This document shows, piece after piece, positions 1-8,492 of a stretch of 40,153 nt of DNA. Source of the stretch: Halobacteriales archaeon QS_8_65_32 (lineage in GTDB: Archaea; Halobacteriota; Halobacteria; Halobacteriales; Halococcaceae); the NCBI GenBank assembly GCA_003022925.1, contig PXRY01000001.1, forward strand, positions 1 through 40,153, read 5' to 3'. The position numbers and the translations under genes were made by a program. Under the pieces are notes generated by a model. The model ran no database searches and was not told where the DNA came from. It worked only from the letters and a program-made list of their open reading frames with translations. Numbering within the stretch: position 1 is the stretch's first letter; each line of letters opens with the position of its first letter.

Positions 1-417
1 GGCCGTGACCGGGGAGTTGTCCCGCGTGATCGCTTCTTGCCTGGGGACGTCGATCGTCTGGGTCCGGAGGTCGAACGGGTAGGTTCGTGAGACGAACGGC
101 GGCACGAAGTGGATGCCAGGGTCGAGCAACTTGCGGTACTCGCCGAAGACCGTCAGCGCGCGTTTCTCGTAGGCGTCGACGATCTCGACGGCGCTATTTA
201 CGGTGACGGCGGCGACCGATAGCGCGAGCACGCCGAGAAACACCGACAGCGGGAGCGCATCCATCGCGTACAGCACCCCTAAGGCCACGAGCGCTAGGAC
301 GACAAAGGAGACGATCCCGTCGCGCGACCCCGCGCTCGGTCCCGATCTCCCCGAGGAGGTCGGCGACCCGTCCGCAGCGAGGCGATCGAGGTCGTCAAAG
401 ATGCTGTTGCGTGCCAT
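1..417 (-). CDS. SPFH/band 7 (stomatin-like) membrane protein, N-terminal part
   Basis: The gene runs off the left edge, so only the first 139 codons are visible; it is absent from the ORF track because it has no stop here. Translation from the ATG at 417 gives a short acidic, Ser/Gly-rich head, two closely spaced hydrophobic stretches (about residues 34-65), then the start of a band 7 domain: VDAYEKRALTVFGEYRKLLD, followed by PGIHFVPPF and IDVPRQEAITRDNSPVTA. The segment from 'PG.H...P' through 'TRDN.PV' is the hallmark of stomatin/prohibitin/HflK-type proteins, which form membrane scaffolds and often work with NfeD-type proteins or proteases. Any partner gene would lie outside the window. 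Family assignment is firm; the specific role is not known. Confidence 0.88.
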   Translation of the reverse strand, partial: MARNSIFDDLDRLAADGSPTSSGRSGPSAGSRDGIVSFVVLALVALGVLYAMDALPLSVFLGVLALSVAAVTVNSAVEIVDAYEKRALTVFGEYRKLLDPGIHFVPPFVSRTYPFDLRTQTIDVPRQEAITRDNSPVTA

Positions 418-546
418 ACTGTGGGTACGTGATACACGGACTTACCGCTTGCGTGCGGTGACCGTACCGGCGATGGGTGTTCGACCTTCGGCGTTCGAAA
501 CGGATGTCGAGACGCCGTATTCGGACCGAAGCGAAGCTTCGTGGGT

Positions 547-1014
547 TTACTCGTCGAGGAGGCCTTCGCGGAAGCCTTCGAACTCGGCGAGGTGTTCCTG
601 TTCGTCGGCGAGCAGTTCGGTGGCTAAGTCCTCGGTCACCGGGTCGTCGGCCTCTTCGGCGGCGTCGACGAGCGCCTCGTAGGTCGAAACGGCGTCGCCT
701 TCGGCTTCGATGACGCCCTCGACGACGGTGAGGACATCGGTCGCCTCCGCGGGCGGCTGGAGGCTCTCCTGGCTCATCTCGATGTCGTACGAACCGCGGG
801 GCTTGCCGCCGAGCACGCCGATACGCTCGCCGATCTCCTCGGCATGGTCGAGTTCCTCCTGAACGTCGGTGCTCAAGCTGTCTACGATCTCCTGAGCCTC
901 GACGCCCGAGAGCGCGAGCGCGTTCGTCTGGTAGTTGATCACGGTTTCGAGTTCGTCGTTGCGAGCCTGCTGGAGCAGGTCGACGAGACGCTCGTCGTCT
1001 TCGGTGGATGCCAT
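547..1014 (-). CDS. Ferritin-like domain protein (bacterioferritin/rubrerythrin-type fold)
   Basis: 155 residues, very acidic, almost all helical. Putative di-iron ligands are spaced as in ferritin-like four-helix bundles: NDELETVINYQ (about residue 20), EELDHAEEIGERIG (about 54), VIEAEGDAVSTYEALV (about 101) and LADEQEHLAEF (about 134), that is, paired E/ExxH motifs in helices A/B and C/D. The family binds and oxidises or stores iron, or protects against peroxide; which of these applies cannot be read from the sequence. It starts at the ATG at 1014 and stands alone: uvrC ends about 230 bp upstream of its start on the same strand, with a structured repeat element between them. A metal-handling block lies 6 kb away, but no shared operator was seen here. 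Confidence 0.82.
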   Translation of the reverse strand: MASTEDDERLVDLLQQARNDELETVINYQTNALALSGVEAQEIVDSLSTDVQEELDHAEEIGERIGVLGGKPRGSYDIEMSQESLQPPAEATDVLTVVEGVIEAEGDAVSTYEALVDAAEEADDPVTEDLATELLADEQEHLAEFEGFREGLLDE

Positions 1015-1101
1015 ACCCGGCAGCAGAGTCGCCGGCCGGTTAAGCGCCGCGCCTGCGAGATCGTGATGTCCGGTGTAGTACCATAGAGAGCCACCAGGAC
1101 C

Positions 1102-1201
1102 GCTTCGGAAGCCCTCGGGCGCTCGGCTTCGCCGTCTCGAACCACAGTGCTTAGTTCGCCGGGGTTCGCTGCCACGCGCCCGGCTTCTTCCAGTCCCACC
1201 C
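1102..1201 (-). repeat. Dispersed structured element, copy A
   Basis: On the minus strand the copy opens with GGTGGGACTGGAAGAAGCC and closes with GAGGGCTTCCGAAGCGG. The ends pair: GGAAG (1107-1111) with CTTCC (1187-1191). A second nested stem, CGGGCGC (1116-1122) with GCGCCCG (1176-1182), lies inside it, and an inner CGGC-GAA-GCCG hairpin sits between. The same end motifs, with GAAAG/CTTTC replacing GGAAG/CTTCC, bound the copies at 9.4, 15.9 and 30.4 kb. It fills the gap between uvrC and the ferritin-like gene and does not code. Function unknown; a structured RNA or a mobile, MITE-like element are both possible. Confidence 0.55.
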
Positions 1202-1242
1202 GGGCGGTCTTCCGTCAGGTCGTACGAGGGTCAGGAAACGGC

Positions 1243-3276
1243 TCACAACCGCGAGGCAATCGTCTCGGCGGTCGCCATGCCGACGCCCGGGACTGCTTCG
1301 AGTTCGTCGACCGACGCCGCCCGGATGCCGTCGACGCTGCCGAAGCGGCGAAGCAGACGCGTTCGAAGCTGGGGGCCGATCCCTGGAACCTCGTCGAGCA
1401 CCGTCGAGACGTCGTCGCGAAGCGTCCCGTGATACCGGGCGGCAAAGCGATGGGCCTCGTCGCGCACCCGCTGACAGAGGTGTAACTGGGGCGCGTCGTC
1501 CGGCCAGTCGTGCGTCCGGTCGGGCGTGACGACGAGTTCCTCCTCCTTCGCGAGCGCGATCGCCGGCACGTCCCAGCCGACCGCTTCGAGCGCGTCGCGG
1601 GCAGCGTTCAACTGGCCGTCCCCGCCGTCGATCACCAACAGGTCGGGGTCGGGACGGTCGTCGCGCCCCTCGGTCGCGCGTTCGGCGCGCCAGCGCACGA
1701 GCGCGTGCATGTTCGCGTAGTCGTCGTTTTCCTCCGCTAACTTCTTGCGACGGTAGCCGGACTTGTTCGGCGAGCCGTCGACGAAGACCACGTCGCTACC
1801 GACGACGTTCTTGCCGCCCCCGTGGCTCACGTCGAAGCCCTCGATGCGCGTGGGAGCACGCGAAAGCGAGAGGGCGTCGCCTAATGCGCCGGCCTCGTCG
1901 GTGTCGTGGGCCCGTCGGGCGTTCTTGAGCGCGAGGTCGACGAGCGTTGCCTCCCGGCCCGCCCCGGGTACCGAAACCGACACGCCCTCGCCGTCGAGCC
2001 AGCCGCGTACGTCGGGGTCCGCGAGGTGTTCGGAAAGTAGCAAGCGATCGGGGAGCGTGCGATCGGCGTAGTACTGCTGGACGAACGCCCCGAGCACGCG
2101 TGCGAGGCGGTCGTCGGGATCGTGGCTGCCCGCCGCTGTGCCTTCGCCGGCAACGGTGCCCTGGGTTCCGTCGGCGACGGTTCCATCGGTTTCACCGCGC
2201 CCGTCGGTTCGAGCGTTCGCCGGGACGGCTCCGCTTTCGACATCAGTGTCACCGTCAGCCGTGGCATCGACACCGGCTCCGAGTTCGGCTTCGATCTCGG
2301 GCACCGACAGCGAGTGCTGATCGCGGTCGACGAGCTTGCCGCTCTCGGCGTGCAGTCGGGCAACGGTTGCCCGGTCGCCTTCGAGGCTCACACCCAGGAC
2401 GTCGACCGTCCGAGGCCCGCTCTGGTCTTCGCCGGCGTCGATCGCCGCGCCCCCGGTGCCGTGCAGCGATTCGACGGCGTGCAGTCGGTCCCGGAGGTTC
2501 GCCGCGCGCTCGAATTCGGCCTCCCCTGCGGCGGCTTCCATCTCGCGGCGCAGCGGGTCGGCGAGCACGCCCGTCTCGCCCTCGAAGAACGTTCGAACCT
2601 CGGCGACGTCCGTGGCGTACTCCTCCTGACTTATCTCCCCGCCACAGGCTCCCGAACAGAGGCCGATCTGGTAGTCGAGACACGGGCGGTCCCGGCTGTA
2701 AAACCGACCGTCGGGACACTGCCGGATGCCATAGATCGAACGGATCGCGTGAACGACCGCTTCTAACCTGCTCTTGTCGGTGAACGGACCGAAGACTGCC
2801 GCACCCGGGTCGGGGTCGCGGGAGATCTCGATCCGGGGGAACTCGTGGTCGGTGAGTTGCACCAACGGATAGGATTTGTCGTCCTTCAGCCGGACGTTGT
2901 ACCGGGGCTGAAACCGTTTGATGAGGTTGGCTTCGAGCAACAACGCCTGGGTCTCGGTGTCGGTAACGGCGAAGTCGATCGCCGACGCCCGCCGGACCAT
3001 CCGGGCGATCCGATCGCTCCGGGGATCGGCGTACGTGCGAACCCGATCCCGGAGGTCGACCGCCTTCCCGACGTAGACGACCGTTCCGTCAGCCCGCGGG
3101 CGATCGCCGTTCGCCGCCGCGGCGACGTCCTCGCCGTCCGTGGTGCCCTCGACGGCCACTACACCGTCGTCGGTAGCGGCGGTGTCGGTTTCAGTAGTCC
3201 CGTGTTCGACGAACTGGTAGACGCCGGGCTCGCGCGGGAGTTCGCCGGCACGCTCGCGGACCGCAGCCCCCTCCAT
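1243..3276 (-). CDS. uvrC: UvrABC system subunit C (excinuclease)
   Basis: 677 residues. UvrC makes both incisions around bulky DNA lesions after UvrA/UvrB recognition. Domains in order: the GIY-YIG nuclease (REPGVYQF, then [14 protein letters not shown], about residues 15-100); a cysteine cluster (about 190-215); a UVR motif ([18 protein letters not shown], about 255); the RNase H-like second nuclease ([11 protein letters not shown] and [11 protein letters not shown]); and C-terminal helix-hairpin-helix repeats ([26 protein letters not shown]). Two acidic low-complexity insertions stand out: about 35 residues between the GVY and YVG strands, and about 65 residues before the second nuclease. 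This is longer than most bacterial UvrC proteins because of these. Haloarchaea are known to carry bacterial-type UvrABC. Start is the ATG at 3276. No partner uvr gene is in the window. Confidence 0.97.
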   Translation of the reverse strand: MEGAAVRERAGELPREPGVYQFVEHGTTETDTAATDDGVVAVEGTTDGEDVAAAANGDRPRADGTVVYVGKAVDLRDRVRTYADPRSDRIARMVRRASAIDFAVTDTETQALLLEANLIKRFQPRYNVRLKDDKSYPLVQLTDHEFPRIEISRDPDPGAAVFGPFTDKSRLEAVVHAIRSIYGIRQCPDGRFYSRDRPCLDYQIGLCSGACGGEISQEEYATDVAEVRTFFEGETGVLADPLRREMEAAAGEAEFERAANLRDRLHAVESLHGTGGAAIDAGEDQSGPRTVDVLGVSLEGDRATVARLHAESGKLVDRDQHSLSVPEIEAELGAGVDATADGDTDVESGAVPANARTDGRGETDGTVADGTQGTVAGEGTAAGSHDPDDRLARVLGAFVQQYYADRTLPDRLLLSEHLADPDVRGWLDGEGVSVSVPGAGREATLVDLALKNARRAHDTDEAGALGDALSLSRAPTRIEGFDVSHGGGKNVVGSDVVFVDGSPNKSGYRRKKLAEENDDYANMHALVRWRAERATEGRDDRPDPDLLVIDGGDGQLNAARDALEAVGWDVPAIALAKEEELVVTPDRTHDWPDDAPQLHLCQRVRDEAHRFAARYHGTLRDDVSTVLDEVPGIGPQLRTRLLRRFGSVDGIRAASVDELEAVPGVGMATAETIASRL

Positions 3277-3460
3277 GGAAACTCGTCCGGGCGAGACGGG
3301 CTTGAACCCAACGCTCGCCGGACGCGAAGTGTTCGTATCCGATCACGGTCGGTCGCGATCCAGTCACGATTCGATCACGGTGACGACCGGCCGCTACGAC
3401 ACGATACCGACGAAAAGAGGTATCAAACGGACGAACGGACGGGAGCACGACTCGCCGGAA

Positions 3461-4864
3461 TCAGGGATCGCTTCCGCCCGACCACACACCGCCCGCGTCG
3501 GCAGCCTCGGGTTCGGGTTCGGTCGGGGCCGTTTCGGCGTCGGGCTCGCTGTTCGGGGAGGTCCCGGCGTCGATCCACTCGCGGTCGAGCGAGATGACGT
3601 TCTCGCGGCCGAGCGACAGTTTCTCGATTGCGTTTTCCTCGTCCATCGAGGAGAGCAGGCGGCTCACCTTCGCCTTCGACCAGCCGGTTTCCTCGACGAT
3701 CGCCGACTGTTTCATCCGGCCGCCGTGGCGATCGAGCAGGTGACGGACCCGGTCGGCGTCGGTCAGGAGTTCGGGCGTTCGTGCCGGATCGGTCGCCCGA
3801 GCTCCACTGCCGGTCCCGTCGCCGAGGGCGTCGTTGAGCGCCGTCCGCGGAGCGCGTGCGCCCAGTTCCCGTTCTCCTTCCCGTCCTCGTCCCCGGCCTC
3901 CCTCGTCGTCGCCCCTCCGGCGACGGCGGAGGGCGACCGTGCTCGCGCCGACGTACAGTAGCGCCGCAGCGCCGACCGCGAGGCGCTCAGTGGTTCGTGG
4001 ACTCGTCGGGTCGGTGCTGGTGGCGAGTTCGGTGTCGTCGGTCAGACCGTCGCCATCGGTGTCTACTTCGGTCGGGTCCGAGCCGATCTGGACCTCCTCA
4101 CCGTCACGGACGCCGTCGCCGTCGGTGTCGGCGGTCTGCGGGGAGGTGCCGTAGTCGTCGACCTCCGTGCCGTCGGTGAGCCCGTCCCGATCCATGTCGG
4201 CGTCGAGCGGATCGAGACCGAGCTGTCCTTCGGCCTCGTTCGCGAGCCCGTCGCCGTCGGCGTCGCCGCCCTTGGTGAGAACCGTCGCTTCGAGGGTCCG
4301 GTTGTCGAGCGGCGTCGCGGCGTCGGGACCGGTGCTAGCGCCGGGCTGGGAGTCGGCGTTGGGGCCGGCGTCGGCGTTGGGGTTAGTGTCGGAACCGAGA
4401 CCGGAGCCTGCGGCCGGATACAGTTCGAGTGCGATGCGCGCGTCGACGCTCGCGTTCGCGGACCAGGTGAGTCCGGTGATATTGACACTTTTGGTCGAAC
4501 TGTTCGAGATCGTCGCGCGCTCACAGTCCATTCGCGAACGCGTGCCGTTCGCGATGGCATACGCACAGACCCGGTACTGCGAGACGTCGGGGTAATCGGC
4601 GATCGTGAGGCTCGTGCGGAAGGGCTCCGACCGCCAGAAGGTCGTCTCCGAGGGGCCGTCCGACGGTGCCGATCCTTCGGCGTCGGCCGCCGATCCGGGG
4701 TTCGTCTCGACGACCGCCGGGCCGGCGATCGAGACGTCGCCGATCCCGCCGTCGGGCGTCACCGTCGGCACCACGCCGGCCGCGGGCACGACCGCGACCG
4801 ACGCGGCTACCGCTCCGGCCAGCACGCACACGAAGCACGCGGCGAGGAGTTCGGATCGGCCCAT
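3461..4864 (-). CDS. Membrane-anchored winged-helix protein with extracellular calcium-type repeats
   Basis: 467 residues from the ATG at 4864; the track's longer 547-residue start is not supported, because the region before this ATG holds the promoter and the signal peptide starts at MGRSELLAACF. Order: signal peptide (about 1-30); an extracellular beta-rich domain (about 60-165); an Asp/Gly-rich spacer; three or four thrombospondin type 3-like Ca-binding repeats (DADGDGLANEAEG, DMDRDGLTDGTEV, DTDGDGVRDGEEV, DTDGDGLTDDTEL, about 195-290); one membrane segment (LAVGAAALLYVGASTVAL); Arg-rich stop-transfer; and a cytoplasmic winged helix (MKQSAIVEETGWSKAKVSRLLSSM, about 375-435). This matches the haloarchaeal type of membrane-bound HTH regulator. 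The inferred role is a one-component sensor linking an extracellular signal to transcription. It is divergent from the ABC exporter at 5117, a candidate target. Confidence 0.8.
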   Translation of the reverse strand: MGRSELLAACFVCVLAGAVAASVAVVPAAGVVPTVTPDGGIGDVSIAGPAVVETNPGSAADAEGSAPSDGPSETTFWRSEPFRTSLTIADYPDVSQYRVCAYAIANGTRSRMDCERATISNSSTKSVNITGLTWSANASVDARIALELYPAAGSGLGSDTNPNADAGPNADSQPGASTGPDAATPLDNRTLEATVLTKGGDADGDGLANEAEGQLGLDPLDADMDRDGLTDGTEVDDYGTSPQTADTDGDGVRDGEEVQIGSDPTEVDTDGDGLTDDTELATSTDPTSPRTTERLAVGAAALLYVGASTVALRRRRRGDDEGGRGRGREGERELGARAPRTALNDALGDGTGSGARATDPARTPELLTDADRVRHLLDRHGGRMKQSAIVEETGWSKAKVSRLLSSMDEENAIEKLSLGRENVISLDREWIDAGTSPNSEPDAETAPTEPEPEAADAGGVWSGGSDP

Positions 4865-4920
4865 AGTCTCGGATAGCGGGCGTATGGTCCGCTTAACGGA
4901 CATGCAGGCGAGGGCCAGGG

Positions 4921-4929
4921 TTAAATACC
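4921..4929 (-). promoter_or_regulatory. TATA-type promoter for the membrane winged-helix gene
   Basis: On the minus strand the sequence GGTATTTAA lies 57-65 bp before the ATG at 4864, in otherwise GC-rich DNA. An archaeal TATA box at this place predicts a start site about 30 bp before the ATG. Two more AT-rich stretches (4930-4950) lie beside it and could serve the divergent ABC operon. Confidence 0.5.
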
Positions 4930-5116
4930 CTTCTAAAAGAGAATACCTTACAGTTACGGTGCGAGACGGGACGCCGGGGCCGACGGCGGCAGCGAGACGG
5001 GGACGAAAGCCGGGCGAGCGGCCGGCGACGGGTCGACCGATCGCCGGCGGGAACAATCGATCCTCCGGCGGAAAACGGAAACAAAGGCCTATAATGGCGT
5101 GCACGATAGCGCTCGT

Positions 5117-6145
5117 ATGACTGCGATCGAGTTAGCGGACGTCACGAAACGCTTCGGCGACGTCGTGGCGCTGCGCGATCTGGATCTCGTCGTCGAAGAG
5201 GGCGAGGTCTTCGGCTTTCTCGGGCCGAACGGCGCGGGCAAGTCCACCACGATCAACCTCCTGCTCGATTTCGCCCGGCCGACCGACGGTCGTGCGGAGG
5301 TATTGGACATGGACGCCCAACGGCACAGCCAGGCGGTCCGCCGGCGCACCGGCGTGCTCCCGGAGGGATTCGAGACCTACGGCCGGCTCACCGGCCGCCA
5401 GCACGTCGCCTTCGCCGCCGACTCGAAAGGAACCGACGACGACCCCGACGAGATCTTAGAGCGAGTGGGGATCGCCGACGCCGCCGATCGGAAGGTCGGC
5501 GGCTACTCGAAGGGGATGACCCAACGCCTCGCGCTCGGGATGGCGCTGACCGGCGAGCCCGATTTGCTCATTCTCGACGAACCGTCGACGGGGCTCGACC
5601 CCAACGGTGCCCGGGAGATGCGCGAACTCGTACGTGAGGAGCGCGATCGTGGTGCCACAGTATTCTTTTCGAGTCACATCCTGGAACAGGTCGAGGCTGT
5701 CTGCGATCGCATCGGCATCCTCCGCGACGGCGAACTCGTCGCCGAGGACACCGTACGCGGCCTGCGCGAGGCGGCGGGCACCGGCCAGACGCTTCAGGTC
5801 ACGGTCGATCGAGCGGACGAGGACGTGCTCGCGAGCGTTCGTGACGTTCCCGGCGTCTCGGGCGTCGAGCGGGAGGGCGACCGGCTCACCGTTGCCTGCG
5901 AACCGGACGCGAAGACCCGAGTACTGGAAGGGATCGAGAGCGTCGGGGCGACCGTCAGGGATTTCAGCACCGAGGAGACCTCGCTCGACGAGCTGTTCGC
6001 CGCCTACACGACCGGCGACGGCACGACGAGAAACGCCCGAGCGGACGCCGAGGGAAGCGATAGCAGCGCGGGTAACGCAGGCGACGTCGACGAGACGGCG
6101 GGTGACGACACCGACGCCGACGATGCGGAGGAGGTCCGGGCGTGA
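5117..6145 (+). CDS. ABC transporter ATP-binding protein (ABC-2 exporter type)
   Basis: 342 residues from the ATG at 5117; the in-frame ATG at 5099 would put start codons inside the promoter area. Walker A GPNGAGKS at residues 36-43, the ABC signature in a diverged YSKGMTQR form (about 134), Walker B LLILDEPSTGLDP (about 152-164), and the H-loop in FFSSHILEQ. The N-terminal 220 residues are a standard ATPase; the rest is a small extra domain and an Asp-rich tail. It powers the permease encoded next, whose GTG start overlaps this stop (GTGA). The substrate is not evident; related pairs include drug, copper/NosF-like and peptide exporters. It is divergent from the membrane winged-helix gene, which may regulate it. 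Confidence 0.93.
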   Translation: MTAIELADVTKRFGDVVALRDLDLVVEEGEVFGFLGPNGAGKSTTINLLLDFARPTDGRAEVLDMDAQRHSQAVRRRTGVLPEGFETYGRLTGRQHVAFAADSKGTDDDPDEILERVGIADAADRKVGGYSKGMTQRLALGMALTGEPDLLILDEPSTGLDPNGAREMRELVREERDRGATVFFSSHILEQVEAVCDRIGILRDGELVAEDTVRGLREAAGTGQTLQVTVDRADEDVLASVRDVPGVSGVEREGDRLTVACEPDAKTRVLEGIESVGATVRDFSTEETSLDELFAAYTTGDGTTRNARADAEGSDSSAGNAGDVDETAGDDTDADDAEEVRA

Positions 6146-6975
6146 GCTGGGCGGTCGTTGCCCGCAAGGACTTCGAGGACGCGATCCGGTCGCGGGGACT
6201 GATCGCGCTCACGGTGCTGTTCGTCCTCTTCTGTGGCGGGATGGCGTACCTCTATACGATCGTCGGCGTGAACGATTCACAGGCCGCGAACGTTATCGGC
6301 TTCGTCACCTTCCTCTTTCAGCCGGCGGCGTTCCTGGTGCCGATCATCGGGCTGGTCGTTGGCTACAAGGCCATCGCCGGCGAGCGCGAGAGCGGATCGA
6401 TCAAGCTCCTGTTAGGACTTCCCCACACTCGCCAGGACGTCGTTGCCGGGAAGGTCGTCGGCCGAGCGGCAGTCGTCACCGTCTCGATCCTCGTCGGCTT
6501 CCTCGTGGGTGCGGTCGTCGTGCTTGCCCTCTACGGGTCATTCTCGGTGACGAACTTCGCCTTGTTTACGCTTCTCACCGTGATCTTAGCGCTCGCGTTC
6601 GTGAGCGTCGGCGTGGGAATCTCGGCGGCGACCGGATCGACCAACCGGGCGGTCATCGGGATCATCGCGTTTTTCGTTCTCTTTCGGGCGCTGTGGGGCG
6701 AGATCCCGAAGGCGATCAACTACCTGCTCAACGGGACCTACGGCTTCCCGAACAGTACGCCCGAATGGCTCTACCTCTTTCGACGGCTCAACCCCTCGAA
6801 CGCCTATCAGGGTGCGGTGAGTCAGTGGCTGTTCGACAACTCGATCCTCCAGGCGCTGTTCGGCGGCGACGTCCCCTTCGCGCTCTCGCCGTGGGTCGCG
6901 CTCGCGATCCTGTTCGCCTGGATCCTGCTGCCAGCGGGCGTCGGCTACCTCGCGTTCGAACGCGCCGATCTGTAG
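6142..6975 (+). CDS. ABC-2 type transporter permease
   Basis: 277 residues, starting with GTG at 6142 inside the stop codon of the ATPase gene (translational coupling). About six hydrophobic segments are visible: residues 20-45 (LIALTVLFVLFCGGMAYLY), 58-80, 115-140, 145-170, 172-190, and the C-terminal WVALAILFAWILLPAGVGYL. The cytoplasmic GERESGSIKLLLGLPHTRQD motif after the second segment is typical of ABC-2/NosY-like permeases. Together with the ATPase it forms a complete exporter, probably as a dimer of each. Substrate unknown. Confidence 0.9.
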   Translation: MSWAVVARKDFEDAIRSRGLIALTVLFVLFCGGMAYLYTIVGVNDSQAANVIGFVTFLFQPAAFLVPIIGLVVGYKAIAGERESGSIKLLLGLPHTRQDVVAGKVVGRAAVVTVSILVGFLVGAVVVLALYGSFSVTNFALFTLLTVILALAFVSVGVGISAATGSTNRAVIGIIAFFVLFRALWGEIPKAINYLLNGTYGFPNSTPEWLYLFRRLNPSNAYQGAVSQWLFDNSILQALFGGDVPFALSPWVALAILFAWILLPAGVGYLAFERADL

Positions 6976-6985
6976 CCCACCGAGT

Positions 6986-7109
6986 GGCTCTGTCGAAATC
7001 CTCCTCGCGTCCTGTGATTTCGCCTGGCGGGGCGTTCACATCGACTTGGCCGAGGACATGTGGTAGAACGCCTCCCTTGAATATCAGCTACGAAGGGTTT
7101 CAACAAGCC
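6986..7109. mobile_element. Possible 124-bp inverted-repeat remnant (IS6-like ends)
   Basis: The left end GGCTCTGTCGAAATCCTCC and the reverse complement of the right end (GGCTTGTTGAAACCCTTCG) match at about 15 of 19 positions if one base is gapped. Ends of the form GGC-TGTTGAAA resemble those I associate with IS6-family elements. There is no transposase inside and no clear target duplication in the flanks. It sits directly behind the ABC-2 permease stop. This is a weak call based on the ends only. Confidence 0.3.
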
Positions 7110-7206
7110 GTCGAGCTAAGAGGGACGACTGTCGTCCGGAACTGTTCGTGATGCATGATAGCACGACGGCGGTTCATAGGGCCTGGAGAGCTACCGTAAT
7201 CCACCG

Positions 7207-7332
7207 ATGGGTGTCTTTCAGCGGCTCGAACAGTTGGTGTCCGGTTCGGAGGCCGCTATCGTCCTCGAATGCGGCGACCGTGGCTTGACGGAGTCAATCG
7301 AACGGAAGAGTTTCGAGGTACGGCCGGGATAG
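7207..7332 (+). CDS. Possible 41-residue small protein
   Basis: An ORF below the track's size limit: ATG at 7207, TAG at 7330. It reads MGVFQRLEQLVSGSEA, then ends ...KSFEVRPG. The amphipathic start and a single Cys before GDRG recall small haloarchaeal zinc-ribbon proteins that begin MSLFERL..., but the paired CxxC motifs are missing, so it could be a truncated relic. Acidic/basic balance is neutral. It lies in the 374-bp gap between the permease and the convergent ZIP gene; the rest of that gap shows nothing except the inverted-repeat remnant. Weak support. Confidence 0.25.
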   Translation: MGVFQRLEQLVSGSEAAIVLECGDRGLTESIERKSFEVRPG

Positions 7333-7349
7333 CCGGCGGACGGTACGAC

Positions 7350-8306
7350 TCAGGCGGCAAGTACCACGTCGAGCGCGAGCATGAGTGCCGCACCGATCAT
7401 GAAGCCCCAGGTCGCGACGCGTTCGTAGCCGCGCGAGTGGGTCTCGGGCAGGATCTCGTCGCCGATGACGTAGAGCATTCCGCCCGCGGCGAAGCCCATC
7501 GCGTAGGGCAGAAGGGGAGCCGCAACGGTAACGGCCCACGCGCCGAACAGCGCGAGTGGGATCTCGACGAGCCCCGCCCTGATCCCGGCAAAAGCTGCGT
7601 ACGTCGACCGGCCGAGCCCGGCATTGATCGCCGCGACCGAGACGGCGAGCCCCTCGGGGACGTTCTGAATCCCGATCGCGAGCATGAGGGCAATCGCGTT
7701 CGCGACGTCGCCCGACCCGAAGCCGACCCCGACGGCGAGCCCCTCGGGCATGTTATGCAACGTGATAGCGACGGTGAACAACAACACCGACATGAGCCGG
7801 GCGTTCGAGCCATCCGAATCGGTGGCCGAGGGACCCGCGAGGTGGGCGTGACTATGGCCGTGCGAGCCGGTTTCGGTACCGCCATCGGTCTCGGTGCCGC
7901 CGTCGGTTTCGGGCTCCGAGTCGGCGACGAGTCGGCTGCTGATGAGCGGCCCGACGTACGAGACCCACCGCTCGCCCCGGTCTAGTAGGACGGTTCCGAG
8001 CAGGAAACCGATGAGGACGGGGACGATCCCGACGAGTTCGAACCCGCCGAGAGCGAGCCCGCGATAGGAGGGCTCGGAGGCGAACTCGATGCCCGGGAGG
8101 AGCAGACTGGTAAAACTCGCCGAGAGCATTACGCCGGCGGCGAACCCGAGGGCGGCGTCGAGCCACTTTTCGGTGGGATTGCGCCAGAGGAGGACGATCG
8201 AGGCCCCGACGAGGTTGAGACCGGCGATCACCATCCCGCCGACGAGGCCCTGGATAACCGGGTTCTCGCCGACGATCCGAACGAACAGATCCGCCGCCGC
8301 TACCAT
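7350..8306 (-). CDS. ZIP-family divalent metal transporter
   Basis: 318 residues with about eight membrane segments. The paired metal-site motifs of ZIP proteins are present: HNMPEGLAVGVG (segment IV) and NVPEGLAVSVA (segment V), plus a His-rich cytoplasmic loop (GSHGHSHAH) after an acidic GTETDGG repeat. ZIP proteins bring Zn, Mn or Fe into the cytoplasm; the first-row metal used here cannot be read. It starts at the ATG at 8306. A TATA box (ATATATA, 8445-8451, minus strand) and a TTAG..CTAA operator overlapping the predicted start site (8410-8423) suggest repression by the DtxR-type protein encoded just upstream on the same strand. Confidence 0.92.
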   Translation of the reverse strand: MVAAADLFVRIVGENPVIQGLVGGMVIAGLNLVGASIVLLWRNPTEKWLDAALGFAAGVMLSASFTSLLLPGIEFASEPSYRGLALGGFELVGIVPVLIGFLLGTVLLDRGERWVSYVGPLISSRLVADSEPETDGGTETDGGTETGSHGHSHAHLAGPSATDSDGSNARLMSVLLFTVAITLHNMPEGLAVGVGFGSGDVANAIALMLAIGIQNVPEGLAVSVAAINAGLGRSTYAAFAGIRAGLVEIPLALFGAWAVTVAAPLLPYAMGFAAGGMLYVIGDEILPETHSRGYERVATWGFMIGAALMLALDVVLAA

Positions 8307-8409
8307 CTCGGATCACGTCCGGGTGACGATGCGAGCGGCCGGTGGCGACAACCGGTCGTCGCGTTCGTCGGCGGCGTCGCCGTCGTTGCGCTTCGATGGG
8401 GTGTATTCA

Positions 8410-8423
8410 TTAGGTTTGTCTAA
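8410..8423. promoter_or_regulatory. Predicted DtxR-type operator before the ZIP gene
   Basis: On the minus strand TTAGACAAACCTAA, with TTAG/CTAA outer arms as in DtxR/IdeR-type sites. It lies about 25-35 bp downstream of the TATA box at 8445-8451, over the predicted start site, where a bound repressor would block transcription. Related sites lie before the DtxR-family gene (9317-9330) and the GDT1 gene (10425-10441). An overlapping CTAA-N8-TTAG (8420-8435) may be a second half-site pair. Confidence 0.6.
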
Positions 8424-8492
8424 TTCGAACGTTAGTCCACGCGAATATATACGTTGCGCCATCGAGCGGGCGAGTCAGTGTCGAAGCCGCGG

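Noticed and set aside
203-713. Plus-strand ORFs over the band 7 gene start
   Set aside because: They are shadows of the minus-strand band 7 and ferritin-like genes; proteins are Arg/Ser-rich with no recognisable domain.
3280-3340. TTCAAGCCC stretch resembling a tRNA T-arm just upstream of uvrC (minus strand)
   Set aside because: Only two of the five T-stem pairs can form and no anticodon, D-arm or acceptor stem is found around it.
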